Assembly: GCA_000720805.1 (NCBI GenBank)
Contig: JODI01000072.1
Span: 1-42,384, forward strand
Origin: Streptomyces violaceoruber
GTDB lineage: Bacteria > Actinomycetota > Actinomycetes > Streptomycetales > Streptomycetaceae
Direction of reading: 5' to 3'
DNA: 42,384 nucleotides
Made by a program: the position numbers and the translations under genes. Of the stretch, positions 31,854-42,384 are shown piece after piece. The notes under the pieces were generated by a model. That model was not told the DNA's origin, did no database searches, and saw only the letters and a program-made list of their open reading frames with translations. The number at the start of each line of letters is the position of its first letter. Position 1 is the first letter of the stretch.

Positions 31854-33119
31854 ATGACCGCGGTTGACTCGCAGATCGAGCGGCGCTGGGACCAGTTCCA
31901 CACCTGGGGGCCGTACGGGCTGCTCGGCGTCAGCGTCGTCCCCGCGCTCGCGACCGCCGACCCGCATGCTCCCCTGGCCAAGTGGTACACCGCCTGGGCC
32001 CTGATCGGTGCCGCGGTCGCGCTCCAGCTGTCGTGGCACAGCACCCGTCCTGGCGGGCCCGACCGCCGCCGGAGGCCGTCCCGGGCCGGGACGGTGTACT
32101 ACATCGCCCGTTGGGCCCTCGCCTTCGCCCTCACCTGGCTCAACCCGTTCTTCGCGTTCTACGCCGCCGCAGGCTACATGGACGCCGACGAGACCCTCCC
32201 GGGCCGGTGGCACCGGCTCGGACTGCTCGCGAGCGCGGTCACCGTGGCCGGGGCGCAGGCCGGCGGGATGCCGTTCGGAAGCGCGGTCCAGTGGGCCGTC
32301 TTCGCCGCCCTCCTGATCGCCAACTCCGGTCTGCAGATGGTGGTCGCCCACCTCACCGAGCAGGAGACGCACCGGGCCCGCGAGCGCAACGAGACCATCG
32401 CCGAACTGGAGCGCACCAACACGGCGTTGCAGCAGGCCCTCGACGAGAACGCCGCCCTGCACGCCCAACTCCTCGTCCAGGCACGGGAAGCCGGGGTCGC
32501 CGACGAACGCCGGCGCCTGGCGGCCGAGATCCACGACACCCTCGCCCAGGGCCTGACCGGCATCATCGCCCAGCTCCAGGTCGTCGCGAACGCCCCCGAC
32601 CTCGGCATCGCCCGCACCCATCTCGAACGCGCCTCCGACCTGGCCCGCCACAGTCTCGGCGAGGCCCGCCGCTCCGTGCACAACCTCGCCCCGGTGGCCC
32701 TGGAGCACGACGGGCTCCCTCAGGCCCTGAAGAACACGGTCGCCGAATGGGGCGAACGCACCGGCGTACGGGCCGAGTTCACCGTCACGGGGGTCGCCGA
32801 GCAACTGCACGACGAACTCTCGGCCACCCTCCTGCGGATCGCCCAGGAGGCCCTCTCCAACGCCGCCCGCCACGCACGGGCCAACCGCGTCGGTGTCACC
32901 CTCTCCTTCCTGGGCGACGAGGTCATCCTCGACATCCGCGACGACGGGCAGGGCTTCGACCCGCTCGCCCTCCCCGAACGCACCTCCTCCGGCGGGTTCG
33001 GCCTCGACGGCATGCGCGCCCGCGCCGAACGCATCGCCGGCTCCCTCACCGTCGAGTCCGAGCCGGGGCACGGCACGGCACTGTCGGCTCGCGTACCGTT
33101 GGTCCGCCATGACCGATGA
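31854..33119 (+). CDS. Sensor histidine kinase (NarL/LuxR-type two-component system)
   Basis: A 421-residue membrane kinase. The N-terminal part has about four or five hydrophobic segments and almost no extracellular domain, so it probably senses something in or at the membrane. A coiled stretch (RNETIAELERTNTALQQAL) leads to the HisKA_3 helix with the phosphorylated H227 in ERRRLAAEIHDTLAQG. The HATPase domain shows NAARHARA (N box), DIRDDGQGFDP (G1) and GGFGLDGMRARA (G2). The ATG at 31854 fits the conserved start; a GTG at 31839 with a better-spaced AGGGGCGG is an alternative. It overlaps the response-regulator gene by 11 nt. Likely controls the ABC-2 exporter upstream. Confidence 0.94.
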   Translation: MTAVDSQIERRWDQFHTWGPYGLLGVSVVPALATADPHAPLAKWYTAWALIGAAVALQLSWHSTRPGGPDRRRRPSRAGTVYYIARWALAFALTWLNPFFAFYAAAGYMDADETLPGRWHRLGLLASAVTVAGAQAGGMPFGSAVQWAVFAALLIANSGLQMVVAHLTEQETHRARERNETIAELERTNTALQQALDENAALHAQLLVQAREAGVADERRRLAAEIHDTLAQGLTGIIAQLQVVANAPDLGIARTHLERASDLARHSLGEARRSVHNLAPVALEHDGLPQALKNTVAEWGERTGVRAEFTVTGVAEQLHDELSATLLRIAQEALSNAARHARANRVGVTLSFLGDEVILDIRDDGQGFDPLALPERTSSGGFGLDGMRARAERIAGSLTVESEPGHGTALSARVPLVRHDR

Positions 33120-33759
33120 CGCGCTGATCTCCCTGCTGATCGTCGATGATCACCCCGTCGTACGCGACGGCCTGCGCGGCATGTTCGAGTCCGAGCCCGG
33201 GTTCACCGTGCTGGGGGAGGCCCCCGACGGCGTCGCGGCACTCGAACTGGCCGCCGCCCTCGACCCCGACGTGATCCTGATGGACCTCCGCATGCCGGGC
33301 GGCGGCGGAGTCGACGCGATCGCCGAGCTGACCCGCCGCGGCACCCGCGCCAAAGTCCTCGTCCTGACCACGTACGACACCGATTCCGACACCCTCCCCG
33401 CGATCGAGGCGGGCGCGACCGGCTACCTCCTCAAGGACGCCCCGCGCGACGAACTCTTCACCGCCGTCCGTGGCGCCGCCGAGGGCCGTACCGTCCTCTC
33501 CCCGGCCGTGGCCTCGCGCCTGGTCTCCGCGGTCCGCACCCCCAGGCCGCCCGGCAACGAGCCCCTCTCCACCCGCGAGCGCGAGGTGCTCGCCCTGGTC
33601 GCCAGGGGCACCTCCAACCGCGAGATCGCCCGCGAACTGTTCATCAGCGAGGCGACCGTGAAGACCCATCTCACCCACCTGTACGCCAAGTTGGGCGTCA
33701 GGGACCGGGCGGCGGCGGTGGCGACCGCGTACGAGCGGGGGATCCTCGGCCGGGCCTGA
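33109..33759 (+). CDS. LuxR/NarL-family response regulator
   Basis: A 216-residue DNA-binding regulator. The receiver domain has LLIVDDHPVVRDGL with the acidic pair, the phosphorylated D59 in VILMDLRMPGG, and T/K positions in LVLTTYDTDSD and GYLLKDAP. The C-terminal LuxR helix-turn-helix is LSTREREVLALVARGTSNRE followed by LFISEATVKTHLTHLYAKL. It is cotranscribed with, and overlaps, the kinase gene. Its targets probably include the ABC-2 unit, whose promoter region carries three 23-bp repeats. Confidence 0.95.
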   Translation: MTDDALISLLIVDDHPVVRDGLRGMFESEPGFTVLGEAPDGVAALELAAALDPDVILMDLRMPGGGGVDAIAELTRRGTRAKVLVLTTYDTDSDTLPAIEAGATGYLLKDAPRDELFTAVRGAAEGRTVLSPAVASRLVSAVRTPRPPGNEPLSTREREVLALVARGTSNREIARELFISEATVKTHLTHLYAKLGVRDRAAAVATAYERGILGRA

Positions 33760-33781
33760 TCCCCGCGACGCCGCGGAGATC
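33758..33781. terminator. Hairpin terminator between convergent genes
   Basis: GATCcCCGCG and CGCGGaGATC pair with one mismatch around a 4-nt loop, directly at the end of the response-regulator gene and 14 bp from the stop of the convergent sulfatase gene. It can act in both directions. Confidence 0.6.
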
Positions 33782-33794
33782 CATCAGAAGGGCC

Positions 33795-35213
33795 CTAGTC
33801 CGGCGGGTAGGGCAGGAGTCCGGAGGCGATCTTCTCCCAGGAGGCTTTGAGTTCCGCGAGCAACTCCGGCTTGTCGGGAGCCAGGTCGGCCTGCTCGCGG
33901 AGGTCGGCGCCGAGGTCGTAGAGGTGGTCCTTGCCCGTGGCGTCCCGGTAGTACTTCCAGTCGCCGCGCCGCAGCGCCCGGTTGGCCCGCACCCGCCAGA
34001 ACAGGTCCCGCTCCGGCAGTTCCTCGCCCCGCAGCAGATATCCGGCCAGGCTGGTGCCGTCCAGCGGGTACGCCGGGTCGGGCCGGGCGCCGCCCAGCTC
34101 GAGCAGGGTCGCCGTCCAGTCGGGGGAGAAGTTCGGCTCGTGGCTGACCTGGTGGCCGTCGATCCGGGCGGGCCAGCGCACGATCGTGGGCACCCGGATT
34201 CCGCCCTCCTGGAGGACGGACTTCTCGCCGCTGAGCGGCCAGAGGTACGACCAGCGCTCGCCGCCGTTGTCGCTGGCGAACAGCACCAGGGTGTTCTCCT
34301 CCTGCCCGGACCGGCGCAGCGCCGCCAGCACCTCGCCCACGGCCGCGTCGAGACTCCGCACCATCTGCGTGTACTTCTCGACCGAGCCGCCGTCGAAGTG
34401 GTTGAGCGCGGCCGTGACCTCCGCCTGGCTCTTCGCGGCCCGGATCCTCGCCGCGATCCGGGCGCCGGTCTCCTCGTCGCCCTCCGCCAGCCAGGGCCAG
34501 TGCGGGGTGGTGAAGTTGAGGTTCAGCAGCCAGGGGCTGTCGTGGTCCCGGCCGACGTACTCGACGGCCCGTTCGGTCAGGATTTCGGTGTAGTAGCGCA
34601 GGTCCTTGTACTCGGCGTCGCCCTCGTAGAGGTCGTAGGCGCCCAGCTGGCCGAGCTTGGAGTAGTACTCCAGCACGCCCCCGAAGTTCCCGAAGAACTC
34701 GTCCCAGCCCGACTTGGTGGGGCTGTAGTCGGGCAGCCAGCCGCAGTGCCATTTGCCGATCAGGGCGGTGGCGTACCCGGCCTTCTTCAGCAGTGAGGCG
34801 AGGGTGGGGTGGGTCGGGTCCAGCCCCTGGGTCGTGTTGGCGACGGGCTCGGCCAGTCCGCCCTTCGTACGGCCGGGATACCGCCCGGTGTACAGGCTGA
34901 ACCGGGTCGGGGAGCAGGTCGCCGACCCGGAGTACGCGTCGGTGAACCGCACCCCCTGCCGGGCCAGCCGGTCCAGGTGCGGTGTCTTGATGTGCGGGGC
35001 GCCGTAGGAGGAGAGGTCGGCCCAGCCGAGGTCGTCCCCGAGGATGACCAGCAGGTTGGGGCGCTTGCCGGAGGCGGGGACGGGGCGGGCCTTGAAGGGA
35101 CGTTCGACGGGGGCGGTGTCGGCGGCCTCGGCGGCAGCGGCCGTACCGGCGACGGCGGTCACCGCACCGCCACCGACGAGCCCACCGAAGGTACGACGGG
35201 ATATTTCGGGCAT
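33795..35213 (-). CDS. Tat-exported sulfatase (type I, formylglycine-dependent)
   Basis: A 472-residue hydrolase of sulfate esters. The N-terminus has a twin-arginine signal (ISRRTFGG, then a Gly/Ala stretch ending near residue 31), so it is exported folded. The metal site begins with LLVILGDDLGWADL (D60, D61). The sulfatase motif C100-S-P-T-R104 in SATCSPTRFSLYTGR carries the cysteine converted to formylglycine. The second metal segment is LFASDNGG, with an EGGIRVPTIVRWP loop following. C-terminal KDHLYDLGADLREQADLA is typical of the family. It needs a formylglycine-generating enzyme, not seen in the window. The substrate cannot be told from sequence. It is monocistronic and convergent with the response-regulator gene. 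Confidence 0.94.
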   Translation of the reverse strand: MPEISRRTFGGLVGGGAVTAVAGTAAAAEAADTAPVERPFKARPVPASGKRPNLLVILGDDLGWADLSSYGAPHIKTPHLDRLARQGVRFTDAYSGSATCSPTRFSLYTGRYPGRTKGGLAEPVANTTQGLDPTHPTLASLLKKAGYATALIGKWHCGWLPDYSPTKSGWDEFFGNFGGVLEYYSKLGQLGAYDLYEGDAEYKDLRYYTEILTERAVEYVGRDHDSPWLLNLNFTTPHWPWLAEGDEETGARIAARIRAAKSQAEVTAALNHFDGGSVEKYTQMVRSLDAAVGEVLAALRRSGQEENTLVLFASDNGGERWSYLWPLSGEKSVLQEGGIRVPTIVRWPARIDGHQVSHEPNFSPDWTATLLELGGARPDPAYPLDGTSLAGYLLRGEELPERDLFWRVRANRALRRGDWKYYRDATGKDHLYDLGADLREQADLAPDKPELLAELKASWEKIASGLLPYPPD

Positions 35214-35351
35214 GCGGAGTCCTTGGTGCGGAGCATGAAGGGGCGGTGGGGGGCGTGAAGAGGGGAGAGCGCGCGGCTGCTTCCATGTGATCAGCCGGCC
35301 GGCCTCAGGGCCAGGGATCCCGAGGGGAGTTCATAAGGCTGAAACGTGGCC

Positions 35352-37607
<2,256 letters not shown>

Positions 37608-37759
37608 CGTTCAGCCTCCCACGGCTCATGGAACGACGGGGAAGAGAGCGTACGGCGTCCCGGTCGCGGCGCCCTCTCGCGTCGTTCTCCCCACTGTTCT
37701 GCCCAGCGCTTGGCTCGCACTCACGTTTCCCCGAAGCGTGCCCGGTCGTTGGGGTCGTC

Positions 37760-39019
37760 GTGAGGCACGTAACTGGGCGCGCACGGCGCGCGAGGGTCGC
37801 ACTGACCGCCGTACTGACATGGGCAGGGCTGCTCGCCGGAGCCGCCGGCTGCACCGCGGACGGCACCGGCGGCACCGGCATGGGCGGCATCGACGTCGGA
37901 GGGCTCGGCAAGCCCCCCGCACCCGAGGAGGTCATCCGGATCACCCCGGACGACGGCGACAAGGACGTACGACCCGACGGGAAGCTCCGGGTCCGGGTGC
38001 CCAGCGGGCGTCTGGAGGCGGTGAAGGTGGTCAAGTACCAGGACGCGCAGGAGTCCCCGGTCCCCGGGCGGCTCTCCGACGACCGTCTGACCTGGGAGCC
38101 CGACGCGGAGAAACTGGCGCTGGCCGCGAGGTACACCGTCGACGCGGTCGCCCTGGACGGCCAGGGCCGCCGCTCCGCCCGGCACACCACGTTCACGACG
38201 TACGTCCCCGAGGAGCGCTTCATCGGATACGTCACCCCGGAGAACCGCTCCGTCGTCGGCACCGGAATGATCGTCTCCCTGGAGTTCAACCGGGAGATCG
38301 ACAACCGCGCCGCCGTCGAACGGGCCGTCCACGTCGCCGCGAAGCCGCCCGTGGAGATCCGCCCGCACTGGTTCGGCGGAGGCCGCCTCGACTTCCGCCC
38401 CGAGCGGTACTGGAAGCCCGGCACCCAGGTCACCGTCTCGCTCGGACTGCGCGACATCGAAGGGGCGCCCGGCGTCTACGGCCTGCAGCACCGGACGTTC
38501 TCCTTCACCGTCGGCCGCAGCCAGGTCTCCGTGGTCGACGCGGCCCGGCACACCATGGAGGTCCGGCGGGACGGCGAACTGCTGACCACGGTGCCGATCA
38601 CGGCGGGCGCCCCGAAGACGACCACGTACAACGGCCGGATGGTCGTCACCGAGATGCTCGAGGTGACCCGGATGAACGGCGCCACGGTCGGCTTCAAGAA
38701 GAAGAACGGCAATGGCGAGTACGACATCCCGGACGTCCCGCACGCCATGCGCCTGACCGACTCCGGCACCTTCCTGCACGGCAACTACTGGGCGCCGGAC
38801 GTCTTCGGACGGGTCAATGTCAGCCACGGCTGCGTGGGCCTGAGGGATGTGAAGGGCGGCGGTTCGGACACGCCCGCGGGCTGGTTCTTCGACCGCAGCC
38901 TCGTCGGGGACGTGGTCGAGGTCGTCCACAGCAATGACAAGAAGGTCGCTCCCGACAACGGCCTCGGCGGATGGAACATGGGCTGGGAAGAGTGGAAGGC
39001 GGGCAGCGCGGTGAAATAA
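37760..39019 (+). CDS. Lipoprotein L,D-transpeptidase (YkuD domain with Ig-like domains), copy 1
   Basis: A 419-residue cell-wall enzyme that makes 3-3 peptidoglycan crosslinks. The signal peptide ends in a lipobox, LLAGAAGC, with lipidated C31. Two Ig-like domains follow (about 50-135 and 140-250), the second containing TPENRSVVGTG and HWFGGGRLDFRPE. The catalytic YkuD domain (about 255-385) has SVVDAARHTMEV, then the HGNYW segment and the active site SHGCVGLRDV with C358. A Trp-rich tail ends the protein. The GTG at 37760 has GGGG a few bases upstream; the open frame further upstream would disrupt the signal peptide. It is the paralogue of the next gene. Confidence 0.93.
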   Translation: MRHVTGRARRARVALTAVLTWAGLLAGAAGCTADGTGGTGMGGIDVGGLGKPPAPEEVIRITPDDGDKDVRPDGKLRVRVPSGRLEAVKVVKYQDAQESPVPGRLSDDRLTWEPDAEKLALAARYTVDAVALDGQGRRSARHTTFTTYVPEERFIGYVTPENRSVVGTGMIVSLEFNREIDNRAAVERAVHVAAKPPVEIRPHWFGGGRLDFRPERYWKPGTQVTVSLGLRDIEGAPGVYGLQHRTFSFTVGRSQVSVVDAARHTMEVRRDGELLTTVPITAGAPKTTTYNGRMVVTEMLEVTRMNGATVGFKKKNGNGEYDIPDVPHAMRLTDSGTFLHGNYWAPDVFGRVNVSHGCVGLRDVKGGGSDTPAGWFFDRSLVGDVVEVVHSNDKKVAPDNGLGGWNMGWEEWKAGSAVK

Positions 39020-39180
39020 CCCGACAAGGGGGAGGGGCGGACCGACTTGCTGATGATGTTGGGACGGAACGGTGACCTTTGCCTCACACGATGCTCAAAA
39101 CCCGGTGGTTAACATGCGCCGACGCGCGAGTGAAGCGCACTGGGGTGCGGGCCTGACCAGGCCCGGTGAGGGGAGCAGAG

Positions 39181-40425
39181 TTGAACGTGCGACCGATATC
39201 GGGGGCGTCGGTTGACGCGCGGGGACGGGGCGGAACAGGGCTGTTGGCGCTGATACTCGGCGTCCTGCTGCTGGCCGTCACCGCGTGCGGCGGGGGTGGC
39301 GGCTCCGCCGCGGGGTCGACGGGTGAGGGGAAGGGCGAGGACGCCGGGGCGACGGAGACGAAGCAGTCGCAGGCGGTCGTCTCCATAGCCCCGAAGGACG
39401 GCGCCAAGGCCGTCGACACCAGCGGCGCCCTCAAGGTCGGCGCCACCGGGGGCAAGCTGACCGAGGTGCGGGTCAAGGACGCCAAGGGCACCGCGATAGC
39501 CGGGAAGACAACCGACGGCGGCGCCTCCTGGACGCCGTCCACCCACCTCGCGGCCGGCACCAGGTACACGGTGCACGCGATCGCCAAGGACTCCGAGGGC
39601 CGTACGGCCGCCGAGGACTCCAGCTTCACGACCCTCACACCGAAAAACACCTTCATCGGCACCTTCACCCCCGAGGACGGGTCGAAGGTCGGCGTGGGAA
39701 TGCCGTTCTCGGTCCGCTTCAGCCGGGGCATCACCAACCCCGAGGACGTCGAGAAGGCCATCAGCATCAAGACCGAACCGGCCGTCGAGGTCGCGGGCCA
39801 CTGGTTCGGCAACGACCGCCTCGACTTCCGTCCCGAGAAGTACTGGGCGTCCGGCACCAAGGTCACGGTCAGGCTGAACCTCGACGGAGTCGAGGGCCGG
39901 GACGGCGTCTACGGCAAGCAGGACAAGACCGTCTCCTTCACCATCGGCCGCAACCAGGTCTCCGTCGTGGACGCCAAGAAGCTCACGATGAAGGTCACGC
40001 AGGACGGCAAGGTCGTCAACACCATCCGCGTCACCACCGGCAAGGCCGGCTACGACACGTGGAACGGCCAGATGGTCATGAGCGAGAAGCTCGCCGTGAC
40101 CCGGATGAACGGCGACACCGTCGGCTACGGCGGCGAGTACGACATCAAGGACGTCCCGCACGCCATCCGCCTCACCACCTCCGGCACCTTCATCCACGGC
40201 AACTACTGGGGCGGCGACGCCTTCGGCAAGTACCGGGCCAGCCACGGCTGCGTCGGCCTGCGCGACGTCAAGGGCGGCTACGACGGCGACGCCCCGGCCG
40301 CCTGGTTCTTCAACCACTCGATGATCGGCGACGTGGTCGTCGTGAAGAACTCCGACGACGCGACGGTCGCCCCGGACAACGGGCTCAACGGCTGGAACAT
40401 GTCGTGGGCGAAGTGGAAGGCGTGA
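39181..40425 (+). CDS. Lipoprotein L,D-transpeptidase (YkuD domain with Ig-like domains), copy 2
   Basis: A 414-residue paralogue with the same architecture. The signal peptide ends LLLAVTAC with lipidated C36, followed by a Gly/Ser/Ala-rich spacer. Ig-like domains come next (FTPEDGSKVGVG, then HWFGNDRLDFRPEKYW), then the YkuD domain with the HGNYW segment and the active site SHGCVGLRDV with C357. The TTG at 39181 is preferred because GAGGGGAG lies 5 nt before it and the signal peptide is then normal; GTGs at 39166 and 39187 are in frame. The 161-bp gap to copy 1 has no clear terminator but contains AT-rich GGTTAACAT near 39107, a possible -10. Strong terminator follows. Confidence 0.93.
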   Translation: MNVRPISGASVDARGRGGTGLLALILGVLLLAVTACGGGGGSAAGSTGEGKGEDAGATETKQSQAVVSIAPKDGAKAVDTSGALKVGATGGKLTEVRVKDAKGTAIAGKTTDGGASWTPSTHLAAGTRYTVHAIAKDSEGRTAAEDSSFTTLTPKNTFIGTFTPEDGSKVGVGMPFSVRFSRGITNPEDVEKAISIKTEPAVEVAGHWFGNDRLDFRPEKYWASGTKVTVRLNLDGVEGRDGVYGKQDKTVSFTIGRNQVSVVDAKKLTMKVTQDGKVVNTIRVTTGKAGYDTWNGQMVMSEKLAVTRMNGDTVGYGGEYDIKDVPHAIRLTTSGTFIHGNYWGGDAFGKYRASHGCVGLRDVKGGYDGDAPAAWFFNHSMIGDVVVVKNSDDATVAPDNGLNGWNMSWAKWKA

Positions 40426-40439
40426 ACCTTCGCTGACCC

Positions 40440-40476
40440 ACGGGCCCGGTGCTGCGACGGACGGCACCGGGCCCGT
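40440..40476 (+). terminator. Strong hairpin terminator after L,D-transpeptidase copy 2
   Basis: A perfect 13-bp stem (ACGGGCCCGGTGC / GCACCGGGCCCGT) with an 11-nt loop, 15 bp after the stop codon. Confidence 0.88.
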
Positions 40477-40587
40477 CCCATTGGCCCCCCGTGCTGTGCC
40501 TGCCCGGGGGCGCCCCCCAGACCCCCGGCCGAGTAGTGTGACCCACCGCATCGGCCCAGATCCGTTAGTCCCCGTTAACCTGCCCCC

Positions 40588-41355
40588 ATGACCGTGAATC
40601 TCGAAGTCGCCGAGGGCGTCGGCACCATCCGCCTCGACCGCCCGCCCATGAACGCGCTGGACGTGGCCACCCAGGACCGGCTGAAGGAACTCGCCGAGGA
40701 GGCCACGCGGCGCGACGACGTACGGGCCGTGGTGCTCTACGGCGGGGAGAAGGTGTTCGCGGCCGGCGCGGACATCAAGGAGATGCAGACCATGGACCAC
40801 ACGGCGATGGTCCTGCGCTCGCGCACCCTGCAGGACTCGTTCACCGCGGTGGCCCGCATCCCCAAGCCGGTGGTCGCGGCCGTCACGGGCTACGCACTGG
40901 GCGGCGGCTGTGAACTCGCCCTCTGCGCGGACTTCCGGATCGCCGCGGACAACGCCAAGCTGGGCCAGCCGGAGATCCTGCTCGGCCTGATCCCGGGGGC
41001 CGGCGGCACCCAGCGGCTGGCCCGGCTGATCGGCCCCTCCAAGGCGAAGGACCTGGTCTTCACCGGCCGGATGGTGAAGGCGGACGAGGCGCTGAGCCTG
41101 GGTCTGGTGGACCGGGTGGTGCCCGCCGCCGACGTGTACACCGAGGCGCACGCCTGGGCGGCGAAGCTGGCGCAGGGACCGGCGCTCGCGCTGCGCGCGG
41201 CCAAGGAGTCGATCGACACGGGTCTGGAGACGGACATCGAGACGGGCCTGGCCGTCGAACGCACCTGGTTCGCGGGCCTGTTCGCCACGGAGGACCGCGC
41301 ACGCGGTATGAAGAGCTTCGTCGAGGAGGGACCCGGAAAGGCGAAATTCCTCTGA
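40588..41355 (+). CDS. Enoyl-CoA hydratase/isomerase family protein (crotonase)
   Basis: A 255-residue crotonase-fold enzyme. The oxyanion-hole segments are FAAGADIKEM and GYALGGGCEL. Both catalytic glutamates of true hydratases are present, E109 in GGGCEL and E129 in GQPEIL, at the family's 20-residue spacing. IPGAGGTQRLARL follows. It should hydrate 2,3-enoyl-CoA to 3-hydroxyacyl-CoA. It lies in the core, not the island, so any role in nitrile-derived acyl-CoA breakdown would be by chance of content. No ribosome-binding site is clear before the ATG; GTTAGT and GTTAAC 12-25 nt upstream look like -10 elements, suggesting a very short or absent leader. Confidence 0.94.
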   Translation: MTVNLEVAEGVGTIRLDRPPMNALDVATQDRLKELAEEATRRDDVRAVVLYGGEKVFAAGADIKEMQTMDHTAMVLRSRTLQDSFTAVARIPKPVVAAVTGYALGGGCELALCADFRIAADNAKLGQPEILLGLIPGAGGTQRLARLIGPSKAKDLVFTGRMVKADEALSLGLVDRVVPAADVYTEAHAWAAKLAQGPALALRAAKESIDTGLETDIETGLAVERTWFAGLFATEDRARGMKSFVEEGPGKAKFL

Positions 41356-41414
41356 ACCCCTTGCAGTTGACACGCTGCATGGTCCGGGTCCCTCGATGGG
41401 GCGGTTCACGGGAG

Positions 41415-41430
41415 CTCAGGTATCCCTGAG
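41415..41430 (+). terminator. Small hairpin after the enoyl-CoA hydratase gene
   Basis: CTCAGG-TATC-CCTGAG, a perfect 6-bp stem 60 bp past the stop. A weak terminator candidate. Confidence 0.35.
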
Positions 41431-41504
41431 GCTGCCTGGTTGAGGGAGCCCGTCGATCGCCTCCTGCCGAGCCTCCGGCGCAGGTCGGAGGGGGTGTGCG
41501 AACC

Positions 41505-41532
41505 ATCGGTATGTCGTTGGCATATGCCGATC
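41505..41532. promoter_or_regulatory. Imperfect dyad upstream of the anti-sigma gene
   Basis: ATCGGTATG...CATATGCCGAT forms an interrupted dyad, with a perfect GGCATATGCC palindrome at 41519-41528, about 85-110 bp upstream of the next start. It is a plausible operator; no known consensus was recognised. Confidence 0.3.
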
Positions 41533-41615
41533 GACTCCGGCGGAACGAGTGGTTCCGGGGTGGGCATTCCCCCGGAACGGCCCCGGAGGGTGCTCCGGAC
41601 GGCCATGATGGGGGC

Positions 41616-42119
41616 ATGGCGGGGCTGGAGGGTATCGAACAGCCGCGGGGAGAGAGCCGTGCGACCGCGGCGCGCTGGTCTCCGACGGTCGAGGACGAAC
41701 ACGCGCTCAAGGCACTCGAACTGTTCGGCAACCCCACGGAGGCGGAGGTTCCGCTGCCGTCCCGCCCCGAGTCGGCGGCCACCGCCCGCAGACTGGCCCA
41801 GGTGGTGGTCCTGCGCGAGTGGGGCCTGACCCCCAGGATGACCGAGGAAACCGTCCTGCTCGTCTCCGAACTGGTCGGCAACGCCGTCCGTCACACCGGC
41901 GCCCGCGTCTTCGGCCTCCGTATGCGCCGCCGCCGCGGCTGGATCCGCGTCGAGGTCCGCGACCCCTCCCGGGGCCTGCCCTGTCTGATGCCGGTCCAGG
42001 AGACGGACATCAGCGGCCGGGGCCTGTTCCTCGTGGACAAGCTGTCCGACCGCTGGGGGGTCGACCTGCTGCCGCGTGGCAAGACGACATGGTTCGAGAT
42101 GAGGGTGGCAGACCGCTGA
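41616..42119 (+). CDS. ATP-binding regulatory protein, anti-sigma factor kinase-like (HATPase_c_2)
   Basis: A 167-residue soluble protein of the RsbW/SpoIIAB-like group abundant in Streptomyces. After an N-terminal tail, the GHKL fold has PESAATARRLAQVVVLREWGL, the N box LLVSELVGNAVRHTGA, the strand WIRVEVRDPSRGLP and the late G-box SGRGLFLVDKLSDRWGV. Such proteins bind a sigma factor or an anti-anti-sigma partner; the partner is not in the window. The ATG at 41616 follows GGGGGC. The frame stays open to 41496, but those residues look unlike the family. No catalytic loss seen. Confidence 0.88.
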   Translation: MAGLEGIEQPRGESRATAARWSPTVEDEHALKALELFGNPTEAEVPLPSRPESAATARRLAQVVVLREWGLTPRMTEETVLLVSELVGNAVRHTGARVFGLRMRRRRGWIRVEVRDPSRGLPCLMPVQETDISGRGLFLVDKLSDRWGVDLLPRGKTTWFEMRVADR

Positions 42120-42233
42120 CGGCCCTTCCCGCCGGACGTGGCGGACCGCTGACGGCCCCCGCCGCCGGACGGCAACACCCGCACCGGCCGCCGTTCGGGC
42201 GAATCGGCAACTTTCCCCCGTAACCCCCCTTAA

Positions 42234-42384
42234 ATGGTGCGGGTGACCACGACAGACCGCCGTACGGCGCTGCGTGCGGGCACCGGCCTGCTCGCCGGGA
42301 GCGCGCTCGCCGCCGGATGCTCCACCACCGGCGCCGTCGCGCACCCGACCCCCGCCACGCACCCGACCACGCCCCCGCCCACGT
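42234..42384 (+). CDS. Secreted lipoprotein, N-terminal fragment (cut by window edge)
   Basis: Fifty codons are visible. The N-terminus reads VTTTDRRTALRAGTG followed by LLAGSALAAGC, a signal peptide with a twin-arginine-like DRRTALRAG start and a lipobox ending in Cys. A Thr/Pro/His-rich linker follows (HPTPATHPTTPPP), typical of cell-wall-spanning lipoproteins. The start may be ATG 42234, GTG 42237 or GTG 42243. TTAA directly before the ATG suggests a leaderless message. The functional domain lies outside the window and I do not assign one. Confidence 0.7.
   Translation, partial: MVRVTTTDRRTALRAGTGLLAGSALAAGCSTTGAVAHPTPATHPTTPPPT

Noticed and set aside
33795..35213. Alkaline phosphatase or phosphonate hydrolase instead of sulfatase
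   Set aside because: The CSPTR motif and paired Asp metal site are those of formylglycine sulfatases.
40588..41355. Enoyl-CoA hydratase as part of the nitrile island pathway
   Set aside because: It lies 14 kb away among core genes with core-like codon use; a functional link would be speculation.

Overview
The window is high-GC actinobacterial DNA, almost certainly a Streptomyces chromosome. Third codon positions are nearly all G or C, GTG and TTG starts are common, and secreted proteases, twin-arginine and lipoprotein signals, ABC exporters and an anti-sigma-type kinase are densely packed. The gene order glgE / glgP / DUF1990 / GNAT-membrane protein / M4 proteases / ABC exporters / two-component system / L,D-transpeptidases / enoyl-CoA hydratase / anti-sigma factor looks like a conserved Streptomyces core segment (family knowledge and memory of synteny, not a search).

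Core left arm (1-14.8 kb): the 5' end of glgE, a secreted subtilisin-type S8 protease, divergent glgP, a DUF1990 protein convergent with glgP across a period-25 tandem repeat, a GNAT domain fused to a membrane module, two tandem secreted M4 zinc proteases (one with a C-terminal P-domain), and a heterodimeric ABC exporter with one degenerate ATP site.

Accessory island (about 14.96-26.13 kb): it sits between two ABC-exporter operons. A transposase C-terminal remnant lies at its left side and a frameshifted, truncated SDR gene at its right. Its codon use looks less GC-biased by eye. It encodes a full aldoxime-to-acyl-CoA route: haem aldoxime dehydratase (aldoxime to nitrile), cobalt-type nitrile hydratase beta and alpha with accessory protein (nitrile to amide), amidase (amide to acid), AMP-forming acyl-CoA ligase (acid to acyl-CoA) and acyl-CoA dehydrogenase. 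The SDR may once have been a 3-hydroxyacyl-CoA dehydrogenase. Between the nitrile hydratase and aldoxime dehydratase genes lie cbtB, cbtA (cobalt transport) and a six-cysteine thioredoxin-like [2Fe-2S] ferredoxin. An AraC-family regulator is divergent from the amidase, and the shared promoter region holds two matching 25-nt direct repeats. This is the most interesting part: the catabolic pathway carries its own metal supply and a possible electron donor or cobalt-handling protein.

Core right arm (26.16-42.4 kb): a second heterodimeric ABC exporter, a divergent four-gene unit (ABC-2 ATPase, permease, histidine kinase, response regulator) behind three 23-bp tandem repeats, a Tat-exported sulfatase, glgX, two paralogous lipoprotein L,D-transpeptidases, an enoyl-CoA hydratase, an anti-sigma/ATPase regulator, and the start of a lipoprotein gene cut by the window end. 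No rRNA, tRNA or CRISPR array was seen.
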